The notes under the pieces: model-generated
The model's database searches: none
What the model saw: the letters and a program-made list of their open reading frames with translations, nothing else
Told to the model about the DNA's origin: nothing
Assembly (NCBI RefSeq): GCF_001999985.1
Contig: NZ_CP019645.1
Span: 2,170,001 to 2,234,000 of the forward strand
From: Helicobacter bilis
GTDB lineage: Bacteria > Campylobacterota > Campylobacteria > Campylobacterales > Helicobacteraceae
Direction: 5' to 3'
Length of the DNA stretch: 64,000 nucleotides
Translations under genes and position numbers: made by a program
Part shown: one piece after another, positions 55,839-64,000 of the stretch
Position numbering within the stretch: the stretch's first letter is position 1
Layout of the letters: every line of letters begins with the position of its first letter

Positions 55839-57221
55839 ATGTCAAAAGATTTAGATTTATCAAGTTATGATTTTACATTACCAAATGATTTGATTGCAAC
55901 AGAGCCTATCAAACCAAAAGAAAATGCTAAGCTCTTAATCTATCATAATGGTAAAATAACACATACGACATTTTATGAATTATTTAACTATATCCCAAAA
56001 GATTATCTCATTGTGTTAAATGATACAAGGGTGATAAATGCAAGACTTTTTGCAAATAAACTCTCTTTAGAATCTCTTCATAAAACACAGATTCTAAACG
56101 ACTTAATACTCCCAACAAAAAGAGAAATATTCTATCATAAACACCTTTCCAATAATCTTCATTTAGTCCAAATAAAAGGTAAGGCAAAATTGCATGATAT
56201 TTTTACATTGCAATATAACAATACAAATGTATTTATACAAGTAGTAGATATAAAAGATGATGGATATAAAGTCGTTTCCTTTTTTACACTAAATGATGAG
56301 TTTAGTTTAAAGAGTAATTTACAAAACAATTTCACTACAACAAATAATCTAGCATTACATAATGATTTAAATATGCAAAATAATTTAGCCCTAAATAATT
56401 CTACTTTACATAATGATTTCACTCTAAACAAGACTTTAACTCAAAATAACAATGAAAATCTAAAAAATCACTCAACACAAAACAACAAAAACCACAATAA
56501 CAATAAAGATTCCACTCAAAATAGTAGTAAAGTTTTAAACAACGCCTTAAATCTACAAAAACTCCTAGCATTAAAACAATTAAAACAAAACATTCTATCA
56601 CAAGAAAAAGTTTTATCCCTGTTGCAAACATGTGGCAATATCCCCTTACCACCCTATATGAAACGAGAAAGCATAGAAAAAGATTCTAAAGATTATCAAA
56701 GCATTTTTGCTAGAAATGAAGGTTCAGTAGCAGCACCCACTGCAAGTTTGCATTTTTCAGAATCTATGTTTAAATATTTAAAAGAAAACTATAATCATGC
56801 GTTTGTAACCCTGCATGTTGGGGCAGGCACTTTTAAACCTATAACTTGTGAGAATATATTAAATCATAAAATACACACAGAATCTTGCATAATCGCAAAA
56901 AAAGAAGCACAAAAGATTCTAGAATCTAAAAAGATTCTATGTGTTGGCACGACTGCTATGCGTAGTGTAGAATGGCTTATAAGAGAGAATGTGGCACAGA
57001 TAGAAAATGATATTATAGGCGAGAATGCGATATTTCTAAACCCATTTAATCCACCTAAAAAAGTAAAAGCTTTGCTTACAAACTTTCATTTACCAAAATC
57101 AAGTCTATTAATGCTTGTAAGTAGCATTATCGGTAGAAAAGAAACACTTAGAATCTATGAAGAAGCAATAGCACATAAATACAGATTCTATTCCTATGGC
57201 GATGGTATGCTTATTATTTAA
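55839..57221 (+). CDS. queA: tRNA preQ1(34) S-adenosylmethionine ribosyltransferase-isomerase with Asn-rich insertion
   Basis: QueA transfers the ribosyl group of SAM to preQ1 in tRNA, forming epoxyqueuosine. Family segments are SSYDFTLPNDLIA at the start, NDTRVINARLF, EGSVAAPTASLHF, HVGAGTFKP, GTTAMRSVEW and ALLTNFHLPKSSLLMLVS. At 460 residues it is about 110 longer than usual. The excess is residues 155-255, an Asn/Leu/Thr-rich low-complexity stretch with recurrent LHND and NNLAL units, placed in a loop between core domains. Function is probably kept. Confidence 0.92.
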   Translation: MSKDLDLSSYDFTLPNDLIATEPIKPKENAKLLIYHNGKITHTTFYELFNYIPKDYLIVLNDTRVINARLFANKLSLESLHKTQILNDLILPTKREIFYHKHLSNNLHLVQIKGKAKLHDIFTLQYNNTNVFIQVVDIKDDGYKVVSFFTLNDEFSLKSNLQNNFTTTNNLALHNDLNMQNNLALNNSTLHNDFTLNKTLTQNNNENLKNHSTQNNKNHNNNKDSTQNSSKVLNNALNLQKLLALKQLKQNILSQEKVLSLLQTCGNIPLPPYMKRESIEKDSKDYQSIFARNEGSVAAPTASLHFSESMFKYLKENYNHAFVTLHVGAGTFKPITCENILNHKIHTESCIIAKKEAQKILESKKILCVGTTAMRSVEWLIRENVAQIENDIIGENAIFLNPFNPPKKVKALLTNFHLPKSSLLMLVSSIIGRKETLRIYEEAIAHKYRFYSYGDGMLII

Positions 57222-57274
57222 TTGTGTATAATATTTGCTTATTAGAATTTTAAGATATTTACAAAGGTTAGAAT

Positions 57275-57874
57275 ATGGCTTTTATGCGGGGCAAAGAGCT
57301 TACAAAATGGCGTATTTTCATACTCAAGAAATATATAAAGTTTAAGATATTTTTACATAATATAGATTATATTCTTGTATTTTTTATTGCCCTTTTATTG
57401 TTTAGCTTTGCTTCCTTGCTACTTTTTAAGCAAAAAGGTGTTCAATATGATTATGCAGAAGAGATTCCAAAGCTTGAGATGTTTGACTTTACCCTGCATC
57501 GCTTTAATGCAGAGCATGTCGATATGATTGTAAAAGCAAGTAGGGGTATGCAATATAAAGATAAGGAAGTATATATTGACTTTTTTGGCAGTCGCTTTAA
57601 TGAGGATTTAAGCACAGAGACACTAGAGGGACAGGAAGTCTGGCATAAAGGTGAAGAATATGACTTTGTAAATGGAATCAATTATACAAAAAGTCCAGAT
57701 AGAAAGTTTTTTTCAGAAAAAGGTGTATATAATACGCTAACCGAAGTATTCATAGGAAAAGGGAAATTTTTCATAGAAGATACAGATATGACAACAAATG
57801 GGGAAAACATATTCTATGATAAAGAAACAGATGTTATCAAAGCAAAAAATATTAAAACAACACTTATAAGATAA
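57275..57874 (+). CDS. lptC: LPS export protein LptC
   Basis: A 199-residue protein with a single N-terminal membrane anchor (IDYILVFFIALLLFSFASLLLF) and a periplasmic beta-jellyroll-like domain (QYKDKEVYIDFFG, NGENIFYDKETDVIKAKNI). This layout and the immediate neighbour lptA identify LptC, which passes LPS from the LptBFG transporter to LptA. Sequence identity within this family is low, so context carries much weight. Confidence 0.78.
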   Translation: MAFMRGKELTKWRIFILKKYIKFKIFLHNIDYILVFFIALLLFSFASLLLFKQKGVQYDYAEEIPKLEMFDFTLHRFNAEHVDMIVKASRGMQYKDKEVYIDFFGSRFNEDLSTETLEGQEVWHKGEEYDFVNGINYTKSPDRKFFSEKGVYNTLTEVFIGKGKFFIEDTDMTTNGENIFYDKETDVIKAKNIKTTLIR

Positions 57875-57883
57875 GGGATAGAA

Positions 57884-58357
57884 ATGAAAAGATACTATAT
57901 GATTCTATGTATTTTTGCGTTAAATCTTATGTATGCAGCAAAACCCGATGTGATTGACATTGTGGCACAGAACTTTCAAAGCGTTGGGAATGTAACGACT
58001 ATTACAGGTAATGTAGATATTAAAAAAGGGAGTGATAGACTCTTTGCTGATAAAGTCATAGTCTATACGGATAAGGCAAGAAAGCCTTTAAAATATGAAG
58101 CCATAGGTAATGTAAGATTTAGCATTATCACAACAGATAAAAGAGAGCTAAAAGGTAAATCAAATAGACTTGTATATCAAGTAAAGCAAAATGAATACAG
58201 GCTGTATGATAATGCCTTTGTAGAAGAGATAGGTAAGCCAAATGTATTAAAAGGCGATGAGATAGTGCTATCTGGTAGTGGGGATTATGCCAATATTGTA
58301 GGCAAAAAGAAAGCCCCAGCAAGAGTTACCTTTACGCTTGATAAAGATGATGAATAA
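57884..58357 (+). CDS. lptA: LPS transport periplasmic protein LptA
   Basis: A 157-residue protein with a signal peptide (MKRYYMILCIFALNLMYA) and one OstA/LptA domain: GNVTTITGNVDIKKGSDRLFADK, LKYEAIGNVRF, LKGKSNRLVYQ, VLKGDEIVLSGSGDYANIVG. It bridges the periplasm for LPS. It starts nine bases after lptC. In many epsilonproteobacteria a ribosome-biogenesis GTPase follows, but here a chemoreceptor does. Confidence 0.88.
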   Translation: MKRYYMILCIFALNLMYAAKPDVIDIVAQNFQSVGNVTTITGNVDIKKGSDRLFADKVIVYTDKARKPLKYEAIGNVRFSIITTDKRELKGKSNRLVYQVKQNEYRLYDNAFVEEIGKPNVLKGDEIVLSGSGDYANIVGKKKAPARVTFTLDKDDE

Positions 58358-58378
58358 AATTAGTAAGTGGGAGATATT

Positions 58379-59965
58379 ATGCTAAAGACTTTTCGCTCTA
58401 AAGTGCTTTTTACTCTTTTTATTTTTATTGTATGTGGTTTTGGTGGGCTTTATTTAACCATTGCAAATGGTTTTAATAAAATGGCAGCAAAAGAGGGGAA
58501 AGAAATCGCACAGATGATTGGAGATTCTGTATTTCAAACTATACGCATGGGTATGAATATCGGTGTGCGAGAAGTTATGGATGCAGGTATTGAAGAAGCA
58601 AGTAAGATTGAAGGGATAGAATCTATCTCAATATATCGGGCAAAAAGCATTGATGAAATATGGGGAGAAAGAGATTCTAAAAGCATTCCCGCTGATATAG
58701 AAAAGATATTTAGCACAAAGGAGCAATATCTTGATAGTGGCACACATAAGGGTAGCTTTACTCTTAAAAAGCCCCTTATTGCCAATGAAAGCTGCCTTGA
58801 GTGCCATGCAAATGTAAAACAAGGCGATGTGCTTGGCGTCTTAGATCTTAATATATCTTTAGGTAGTATGTATGACCAAATCGATGAAACACAGACCTAC
58901 TTGCTTCTTACAATGGTTGGTGCTGGGATTTTTGCCCTTGTTGGATTATATGTCTTTTTTGAGAGAGAGTTGGTAAAACCGCTGAATAATCTAAGAGATA
59001 TGGCAAAGGATCTAACAGAAGGTGGAAGCGGTGATTTGACAAAGCGAATCGCCATTAAAAGTCAAGATGAAGTGGGCATTACCTCAACCTATGTAAATCG
59101 CTTTATAGAAACGATACAAAATACTATATCACTCAGCAAAGGTGTGAGTGAAGAGAATACTACAACATGCCTTATGCTTTCAGAAATCGCTGAAACTTTG
59201 TCAAAAAATGCGGATAAGCAATTTGTGCTTGTAGATAAAGTCAATATCCTTACACATGAAGTAGGCAAACAGCTAGATATTGTGGAGCAAACCACAAGCC
59301 ATACAATCCATGATATTGATGATACAGAAGCGACTTTAGTGGAATTCACTACAAAACTTCAAGATTCTATAAATCTCATTACAGAACTAGCGAGAAATCA
59401 AGAAAGCGTTGTAGCCCATGTCGATGACTTAACCACACATGCGAACCACATTAGAGAAGTTATATCTATCATTAATGATATTTCCGATCAAACAAATGTA
59501 TTAGCATTGAATGCAGCAATAGAGGCAGCAAGGGCTGGAGAGCATGGCAGAAGCTTTGCTGTCGTAGCAGATGAGGTAAAGCAACTAGCAGAACGCACGA
59601 GAAAATCACTCGGTGAGATTAGCAGTAATGTAAATCTTGTAACACAAAGTATAAACGACATGCAGCATACAATCATTGCAGTAGCAGATTCTATGCGAAC
59701 TATCACAGATACCACAGAGCCTTTAATCATACATGCAAACGATACAAAAGATAAGCTAAAAATCACAAAAGACAATTCATTGAAACTAAAAGAGATAAAT
59801 AATGCCATCGTGCAAAGCACAAGCGATTTAAACACCATGATGAATGATATGATGTCGCATAGTGAAAGCACGCAAGCAGTAGGGCATAATATCCACGATG
59901 TCGTAAATGAAATGACACAAAAAGCACAATTGCTAGAAGATTCTATCTCAAAGTTTAAGACTTAA
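58379..59965 (+). CDS. methyl-accepting chemotaxis protein with heme-c-like CxxCH motif
   Basis: A 528-residue chemoreceptor. First membrane segment residues 9-31, a periplasmic sensor domain of about 140 residues (DUF3365/Tll0287-like), second membrane segment about 170-195, HAMP, then the signalling hairpin tip ([27 protein letters not shown]). In the sensor, SCLECHA gives Cys139-x2-Cys142-His143, the signature for covalent heme c. It may sense redox state, oxygen or NO. I start at ATG 58379 with GGGAG upstream, not the GTG at 58367. Follows lptA by 21 nt. Confidence 0.88.
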   Translation: MLKTFRSKVLFTLFIFIVCGFGGLYLTIANGFNKMAAKEGKEIAQMIGDSVFQTIRMGMNIGVREVMDAGIEEASKIEGIESISIYRAKSIDEIWGERDSKSIPADIEKIFSTKEQYLDSGTHKGSFTLKKPLIANESCLECHANVKQGDVLGVLDLNISLGSMYDQIDETQTYLLLTMVGAGIFALVGLYVFFERELVKPLNNLRDMAKDLTEGGSGDLTKRIAIKSQDEVGITSTYVNRFIETIQNTISLSKGVSEENTTTCLMLSEIAETLSKNADKQFVLVDKVNILTHEVGKQLDIVEQTTSHTIHDIDDTEATLVEFTTKLQDSINLITELARNQESVVAHVDDLTTHANHIREVISIINDISDQTNVLALNAAIEAARAGEHGRSFAVVADEVKQLAERTRKSLGEISSNVNLVTQSINDMQHTIIAVADSMRTITDTTEPLIIHANDTKDKLKITKDNSLKLKEINNAIVQSTSDLNTMMNDMMSHSESTQAVGHNIHDVVNEMTQKAQLLEDSISKFKT

Positions 59966-59983
59966 AAGTTAAGAGAATAACAC

Positions 59984-60709
59984 ATGATATTGCAAATACT
60001 CTATATTATAGCAATCGTTTCAGAATCTATCACAGGGGCATTAGCAGCTGGTAGGTATAAAATGGATCTCTTTGGCGTTTTGCTTATATCCTTAGTAACG
60101 GCTATTGGCGGTGGGACGATACGCGATATTTTACTCAATATGCACCCTATGACTTGGGTAAAACACCCTGAATATGTCATCATGCTATGCTTTTTTAGCA
60201 TGCTTACAACTCGTATCCCATACTTTTTTGCTAACCTTAGTCGCCTTTTCTTATTGCTTGATGCAGTAGGCTTAATCGCCTTTAGCATTATCGGCGTAGA
60301 TAAGGCAGCAGAGCATGGCTTTGGCTTTGTGATTTGTGTCATCGCTGGGGTTGTAACGGGCATTTCTGGTGGAATCTTACGCGATATTTTGTGTAATAAA
60401 ATACCACTTGTCTTTCAAAAAGAACTCTATGCAAGTGTATCTATTGTCGCATGTATGCTGTATTATTGCCTTTATTTTTACACACCTATTCCTAATGATA
60501 TTGCCGTTATTATTACGCTAATTTTTGGTTTTTCATTTCGTGTGATTGCTTTGCATTATGAGCTTAGCTTGCCAGTCTTTTCATTTGATGAGACAAAATT
60601 GCCACATGATAAGCAAAAAGACACAAGACAATCTTATAAAAAAGATTCTCTAGATTCTAAAGATTTTACAGAATCTAAGAATACAAAAGATTCTAAAAAA
60701 AGAGAATAA
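59984..60709 (+). CDS. TRIC/YicG family membrane channel
   Basis: A 241-residue protein with two repeated three-helix units, each containing a glycine-rich kink followed by RDIL: GGGTIRDILLN and GGILRDILCNK. This is the UPF0126/YicG pattern of prokaryotic TRIC-type channels. The last 40 residues are a Lys/Ser/Asp-rich tail not seen in the core family, encoded by repeated GATTCTAAA-like sequence. Starts 18 nt after the chemoreceptor. Confidence 0.85.
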   Translation: MILQILYIIAIVSESITGALAAGRYKMDLFGVLLISLVTAIGGGTIRDILLNMHPMTWVKHPEYVIMLCFFSMLTTRIPYFFANLSRLFLLLDAVGLIAFSIIGVDKAAEHGFGFVICVIAGVVTGISGGILRDILCNKIPLVFQKELYASVSIVACMLYYCLYFYTPIPNDIAVIITLIFGFSFRVIALHYELSLPVFSFDETKLPHDKQKDTRQSYKKDSLDSKDFTESKNTKDSKKRE

Positions 60710-60911
60710 ATAGCATTTGGTTTAACTAGGCAAAGAAGCTAAAGTCTAGATTCTATAAAACTATTTTAAAATAACACTAAAATACAGAATCTATAATGAA
60801 TCAATTATATTTATTCTACTTTTACGATAAATGTCCTAAAAAAACTTGATTTTTTTGTAAAACCACCACAGATTCTATGTAAGAATCATATTTCAAATTG
60901 AAAGGCAGCAG

Positions 60912-61340
60912 ATGAAATCTCTTGGACTGATTAAAAAGGCTTTAGTTGGTAGTATAGCTACATTATGTATAGCAAGTATTGCGTATGGTGAAGAGCTAAA
61001 AGTATGTGAGACCAAACAGGATAAAATGAGTGGGTGTATAGAGATGATTGAGGGTGAAGAATCCTATACAAACACTCCCTATAAAAACGGAAAGTTGAAT
61101 GGTGTGGTTGTTGAGCATGATGAAAATTGTCAGCCGATATATGTAATGAAAACACCTTATGTGAATGATAAAAAAGAAGGTGAAGCAAAGTTTCTTATAG
61201 GTGATAATTTAGTTGCTACTATAAAGTATTCTAATGGTAAATTTGTTTCTGCTAAATGCACGAACGGCAAGACTTTGTCACAAGGTGCTGTTGAAAGTAT
61301 AAATATGGAATATACAGGTTGCGAGAATGTATGTGAATAA
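60912..61340 (+). CDS. exported small protein with MORN/YwqK-like repeats
   Basis: A 142-residue protein with a signal peptide (LIKKALVGSIATLCIASIAYG). The mature part has paired units like YKNGKLNGVVVEHD and YVNDKKEGEAKFLI, of the YwqK/MORN kind, and six cysteines (CETKQDKMSGC, CQP, CTNG, CENVC) that could form disulphides. Similar exported proteins are common in Helicobacter with no known role. It has its own upstream region of about 200 nt. Confidence 0.6.
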   Translation: MKSLGLIKKALVGSIATLCIASIAYGEELKVCETKQDKMSGCIEMIEGEESYTNTPYKNGKLNGVVVEHDENCQPIYVMKTPYVNDKKEGEAKFLIGDNLVATIKYSNGKFVSAKCTNGKTLSQGAVESINMEYTGCENVCE

Positions 61341-61474
61341 CATATAATGCTAAGCACTCATTCTAGCTTCTATCCGCTAGAAACTTGTTTCTTGTTGTTG
61401 TTTGGGGATCTGTAGGTGAAAAACTTTTCGGACTCCATGCTAAATGTTTGGCTATGGGCTCAAAATGTTGAAGA

Positions 61475-61945
61475 TTAAGATTCTAAAACACAATGATAAA
61501 TGCGGTTATTAAAGCCAAAAACATCATAAGCCATGCTATGAAGCACAAAGCCAAACTTCTCATAAAAACCACATAAATCACTGCAAAGATATAGATTGCT
61601 AAAACCTGCATTTTTGCAATCTCTTTTTGCTTTCCCAATAAGCATGCTTGCAATACCATTGTTGCGATAGGTTTCTTCCACATATAATGCCACTAAAAAT
61701 GGATAAAGATTTGCACATGAGACAAAATCTTGCAATGCTATACCAACACAACCAATAATCTTTCTGTCTTTATCTATTGCAAAAAGAAAATGTGGGATAA
61801 AATCGCTTGTTTTAACACAACATTGCAAAACTTCTTTATAAAAGTTTTCTGATTTCTCATCTGCCCATGCTTTTAGCAGAAAAATTTGTGCTTTCTCTAG
61901 CAAACTTGGATTATCTTTTAGGGAGCAAATAGATATTTCTTGCAT
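61475..61945 (-). CDS. GNAT family N-acetyltransferase
   Basis: A 156-residue acetyltransferase. The acetyl-CoA loop is seen in VEETYRNNGIASMLIGKAKRDC (R-x-x-G-I/G-x-A pattern), followed by LYLCSD and a FYEKFGF segment typical of the fold's C-terminus. I start at ATG 61945 (MQEISICSL), with AAAGGCGAG upstream, rather than the TTG at 61969. The substrate is unknown. Downstream of cysQ on the same strand, so probably co-transcribed. Confidence 0.8.
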   Translation of the reverse strand: MQEISICSLKDNPSLLEKAQIFLLKAWADEKSENFYKEVLQCCVKTSDFIPHFLFAIDKDRKIIGCVGIALQDFVSCANLYPFLVALYVEETYRNNGIASMLIGKAKRDCKNAGFSNLYLCSDLCGFYEKFGFVLHSMAYDVFGFNNRIYHCVLES

Positions 61946-61965
61946 ACACTCGCCTTTATTTACTA

Positions 61966-62982
61966 TCAAGATTCAATAATATCCCTATAAATATCACCAT
62001 TTTTATGTGATTTTGCAAACGCTACAAAATGATTATTGCGGATATTTTCCTTATTATAACACAAGGGCTTTTTTGTCTGTAAATCAAGCGTAATCCCACC
62101 TGATTCTAGTAAAATAATCTCACTTGCGGCAGTATCCCATTCACTCGTGCCATTCATACGCGGATAAATATCAGCAATACCACTTGCTAACGCACAAATC
62201 TTAAGTGATGAGCCTCTCTTTAACACAAGGGCATTATATCTTTGTAGGAACTCTCCTGTCGCCTTTGTGCTATGGTGGATAGAGTCGCAAGCAAGAAGCC
62301 TTTTTTGATTAGCTAGGGGTATAGAATCTATTTTCTCAAAACTCTCTGCACTTTTAGAAGCATGGCTAGATTCTATATACTCATCAATATTTTTTCGAAT
62401 CTCTTGTTTAATATGAGAATCTACGCCACTTAAAAACTCTAAATTATCTCCATAAATCTTTTTTACATACTCTTTTGCAAGTAGAATCTTATGCGTTTTA
62501 AGCCATTCAATACGAGATTTTTTCTCAAGATTCATACACGCAAAGTTTTTAAAATCATAAATATTATATGAAAAGCTACCAAAGCCTTTTAAGCCAATAT
62601 AGGCTTCATAAAGGCAAGGGGCATATACGACACCAAGTGCGACTTCATTTTTATGCAATAAAGCAATATTTATTGTAAAGTTGCCATTGCCGCTTATAAA
62701 ATCCTTTGTGCCATCAAGCGGGTCAATAAGCCAAAAATACTCTAAATCCTTTCTTTCATTATACTCTAAAACTGCTTCTTCAGAACATACCTTATATGGG
62801 CTTATTGCTTGTAAATGCTGTGTAATATAAGCATTAGATTCTAAATCTGCTTGTGTTAAAGGGCTTTTATCTGCCTTTTGTATATGTGTAGTATCACCAT
62901 GGAATTTCATAATGATTTTTCCAGCCTCAATAGCTATGCAAAGGGTTTTATAAGCTAGATTTTCAAAACTCTCTACTTGCAT
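61966..62982 (-). CDS. cysQ: 3'(2'),5'-bisphosphate nucleotidase / inositol-monophosphatase family (CysQ-like)
   Basis: A 338-residue phosphatase with the two metal-binding motifs of the family: DPLDGTKDF and, near the C-terminus, WDTAASEIILLESGG. CysQ hydrolyses 3'-phosphoadenosine 5'-phosphate to AMP. It is longer than usual family members because of a stretch of about 60 residues after VDSHIK, just before the C-terminal half. If the MeOPN donor carries a 3' phosphate, a nucleotidase of this class could also recycle the released nucleotide; that is speculation. Starts right after pnp. Confidence 0.85.
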   Translation of the reverse strand: MQVESFENLAYKTLCIAIEAGKIIMKFHGDTTHIQKADKSPLTQADLESNAYITQHLQAISPYKVCSEEAVLEYNERKDLEYFWLIDPLDGTKDFISGNGNFTINIALLHKNEVALGVVYAPCLYEAYIGLKGFGSFSYNIYDFKNFACMNLEKKSRIEWLKTHKILLAKEYVKKIYGDNLEFLSGVDSHIKQEIRKNIDEYIESSHASKSAESFEKIDSIPLANQKRLLACDSIHHSTKATGEFLQRYNALVLKRGSSLKICALASGIADIYPRMNGTSEWDTAASEIILLESGGITLDLQTKKPLCYNKENIRNNHFVAFAKSHKNGDIYRDIIES

Positions 62983-62983
62983 A

Positions 62984-64000
62984 TTAAACCCCTAAATTTT
63001 CTGCATTCTCTTCTTTTTTGTCTATAATCTCTAACTCAGTCTTACCATAACTACAACTTAGAATCCTAACAGATAAAGCTTGACCTATTTGCAACTCTTC
63101 TTGCATGGAAATAGTCCTTAAGATTCCATTACCACCTTGTGCTAAATCCACTAGAAAGCCAGATTCTACTTGCTTACTCACTACACCCTCAATACATTCT
63201 CCAACTTTATAGGGCAACTCTTTTTTCTCTTTTTTGCGTAAAAGATCAAGTATGAAATTTTTTGCATTCTGCATGGAATCTTTATTATTTGCACTAATAT
63301 GCACGATACCTTCATCTTTATCGATGTTGATACTAACTTGAAAGCGAGAGATAATATCGCGTATAGTCCGCCCACCCTGCCCGATTATCTCCCCAATGCT
63401 TGTGTGTGGCACACAAAAGCTCTCTTTTTGCGGGAGTAACTCATAGTTTGGCTTAATCTCTACATTTCGCATGAGTGAGAGAATATGTAGTATCCCTTCC
63501 CTTGCTTGCTCTAGGCTTTGGTTTAGTATAGATTCACTAAGTCCATGTATCTTTATATCAAGCTGCAAGGCACTAAAGCCTTTTTCATTCCCAGCAATCT
63601 TAAAATCCATGTCGCCATCAAAGTCTTCTAAGCCCATAATATCGCTTAGTATCGCAAATCTCTCTTCACTCTCATAGATTAGCCCCATTGCAATACCTGC
63701 TACCATATTGTGCATTTTTATATCCGCACCAAGCAAAGCAAGGCTAGCCCCGCATACACTCGCCATAGAGCTTGAGCCATTTGACTGCAATATCTCTGAT
63801 ACAAGGCGGATAGTATGTGGCGTATTTGCTACATTAGATTCTATTGCCTTTAGTGCAAGATTGCCATGTCCTAACTCTCGTCTTGAACTTGCCCCAATAG
63901 GATAGGCTTCGCCGACACTAAATGGGGGGAAGTTATAATGGAATATAATCTTACTTTTGCCCTGAGTTAGAATGCCCTCTTGTGTTTGTGCGTCATTTTG
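62984..64000 (-). CDS. pnp: polyribonucleotide nucleotidyltransferase (5' partial)
   Basis: The frame is open to the window end (338 codons seen of about 690 expected). It contains the second RNase PH-like core (FHYNFPPFSVGE, SRRELGHGNLALKAI, NGSSSMASVCGASLAL, DGDMDFKIAG), a KH domain with IIGQGGRTIRDI and an S1 domain from GECIEGVVSK to the end. PNPase degrades RNA 3'-5' by phosphorolysis and forms part of the RNA degradation machinery. The N-terminal half lies beyond position 64000. Confidence 0.95.
   Translation of the reverse strand, partial: QNDAQTQEGILTQGKSKIIFHYNFPPFSVGEAYPIGASSRRELGHGNLALKAIESNVANTPHTIRLVSEILQSNGSSSMASVCGASLALLGADIKMHNMVAGIAMGLIYESEERFAILSDIMGLEDFDGDMDFKIAGNEKGFSALQLDIKIHGLSESILNQSLEQAREGILHILSLMRNVEIKPNYELLPQKESFCVPHTSIGEIIGQGGRTIRDIISRFQVSINIDKDEGIVHISANNKDSMQNAKNFILDLLRKKEKKELPYKVGECIEGVVSKQVESGFLVDLAQGGNGILRTISMQEELQIGQALSVRILSCSYGKTELEIIDKKEENAENLGV

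Noticed and set aside
1-64000. CRISPR array, tRNA, rRNA, insertion sequence or prophage
   Set aside because: No regularly spaced direct repeats, no cloverleaf sequence noticed, and no transposase, integrase or phage structural genes among the products.

Overview
The window is a gene-dense, AT-rich stretch of an epsilonproteobacterial chromosome, most probably an enterohepatic Helicobacter. Three things point there: gene strings matching H. pylori order (birA-soj-parB; gltX2-yggT-slt; panD-ybaB), protein sequences close to Helicobacter/Campylobacter families, and long poly-C/poly-G tracts typical of phase variation. No rRNA, tRNA, CRISPR array, insertion sequence or phage was found. The first gene (TatD nuclease) and the last (pnp) are cut by the window ends.

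Layout. 1-6754: tatD, then a leftward block of a coiled-coil protein, ispA, xseA, ftsW and rodA. 6861-12799: topA, panD, ybaB, an exported PDZ protein and a FlgS-like histidine kinase. 12980-26121: a 13 kb rightward run of eleven genes, many coupled by ATGA overlaps: a Ycf46-like AAA+ ATPase, a 1278-residue Upf1-like SF1 helicase, several unrecognised or coiled-coil proteins, DUF2997-like and DUF1257/Ycf35-like small proteins, two paralogous helical proteins and a small radical SAM protein. Its promoter carries C14T8 directly upstream of a TATAAT box, so transcription of the whole run is likely phase-variable. I know of no described function for this set, and it is my main candidate for an undescribed system. 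26208-31859: alpha-carbonic anhydrase, a RavA/MoxR-like protein with an eroded P-loop, corA and a Tat-exported aminotransferase. 32171-37168: parB, parA, birA and a TPR-glycosyltransferase. 37254-43801: purF, a TIGR01212-type radical SAM protein, a decayed hisC fragment, gltX2, yggT and slt.

44825-55536 is a complete O-methyl phosphoramidate (MeOPN) locus in the same order as Campylobacter jejuni Cj1422c-Cj1415c: two DUF2972/MeOPN-transferase-like genes each with an in-frame poly-C tract, a methyltransferase with a poly-G tract, a second methyltransferase, L-glutamine kinase, gamma-glutamyl-CDP-amidate hydrolase, CTP:phosphoglutamine cytidylyltransferase and CDP-amidate kinase. It lies between slt and queA with no other capsule genes visible. 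55839-64000: queA with an Asn-rich insertion, lptC, lptA, a chemoreceptor with a CxxCH motif, a TRIC-type channel, a small exported protein, a GNAT acetyltransferase, cysQ and pnp.

A cross-cutting feature is a dispersed palindromic repeat (arms near TGTCATnTTGAGC) with a longer associated module. It occurs between genes at about 24475 and in frame inside the helicase, the glutamine kinase and (as a half copy) the 663-residue protein. A second, GC-rich repeat sits inside the glutamine kinase and the amidotransferase. These repeats explain unusual protein insertions in two unrelated loci.
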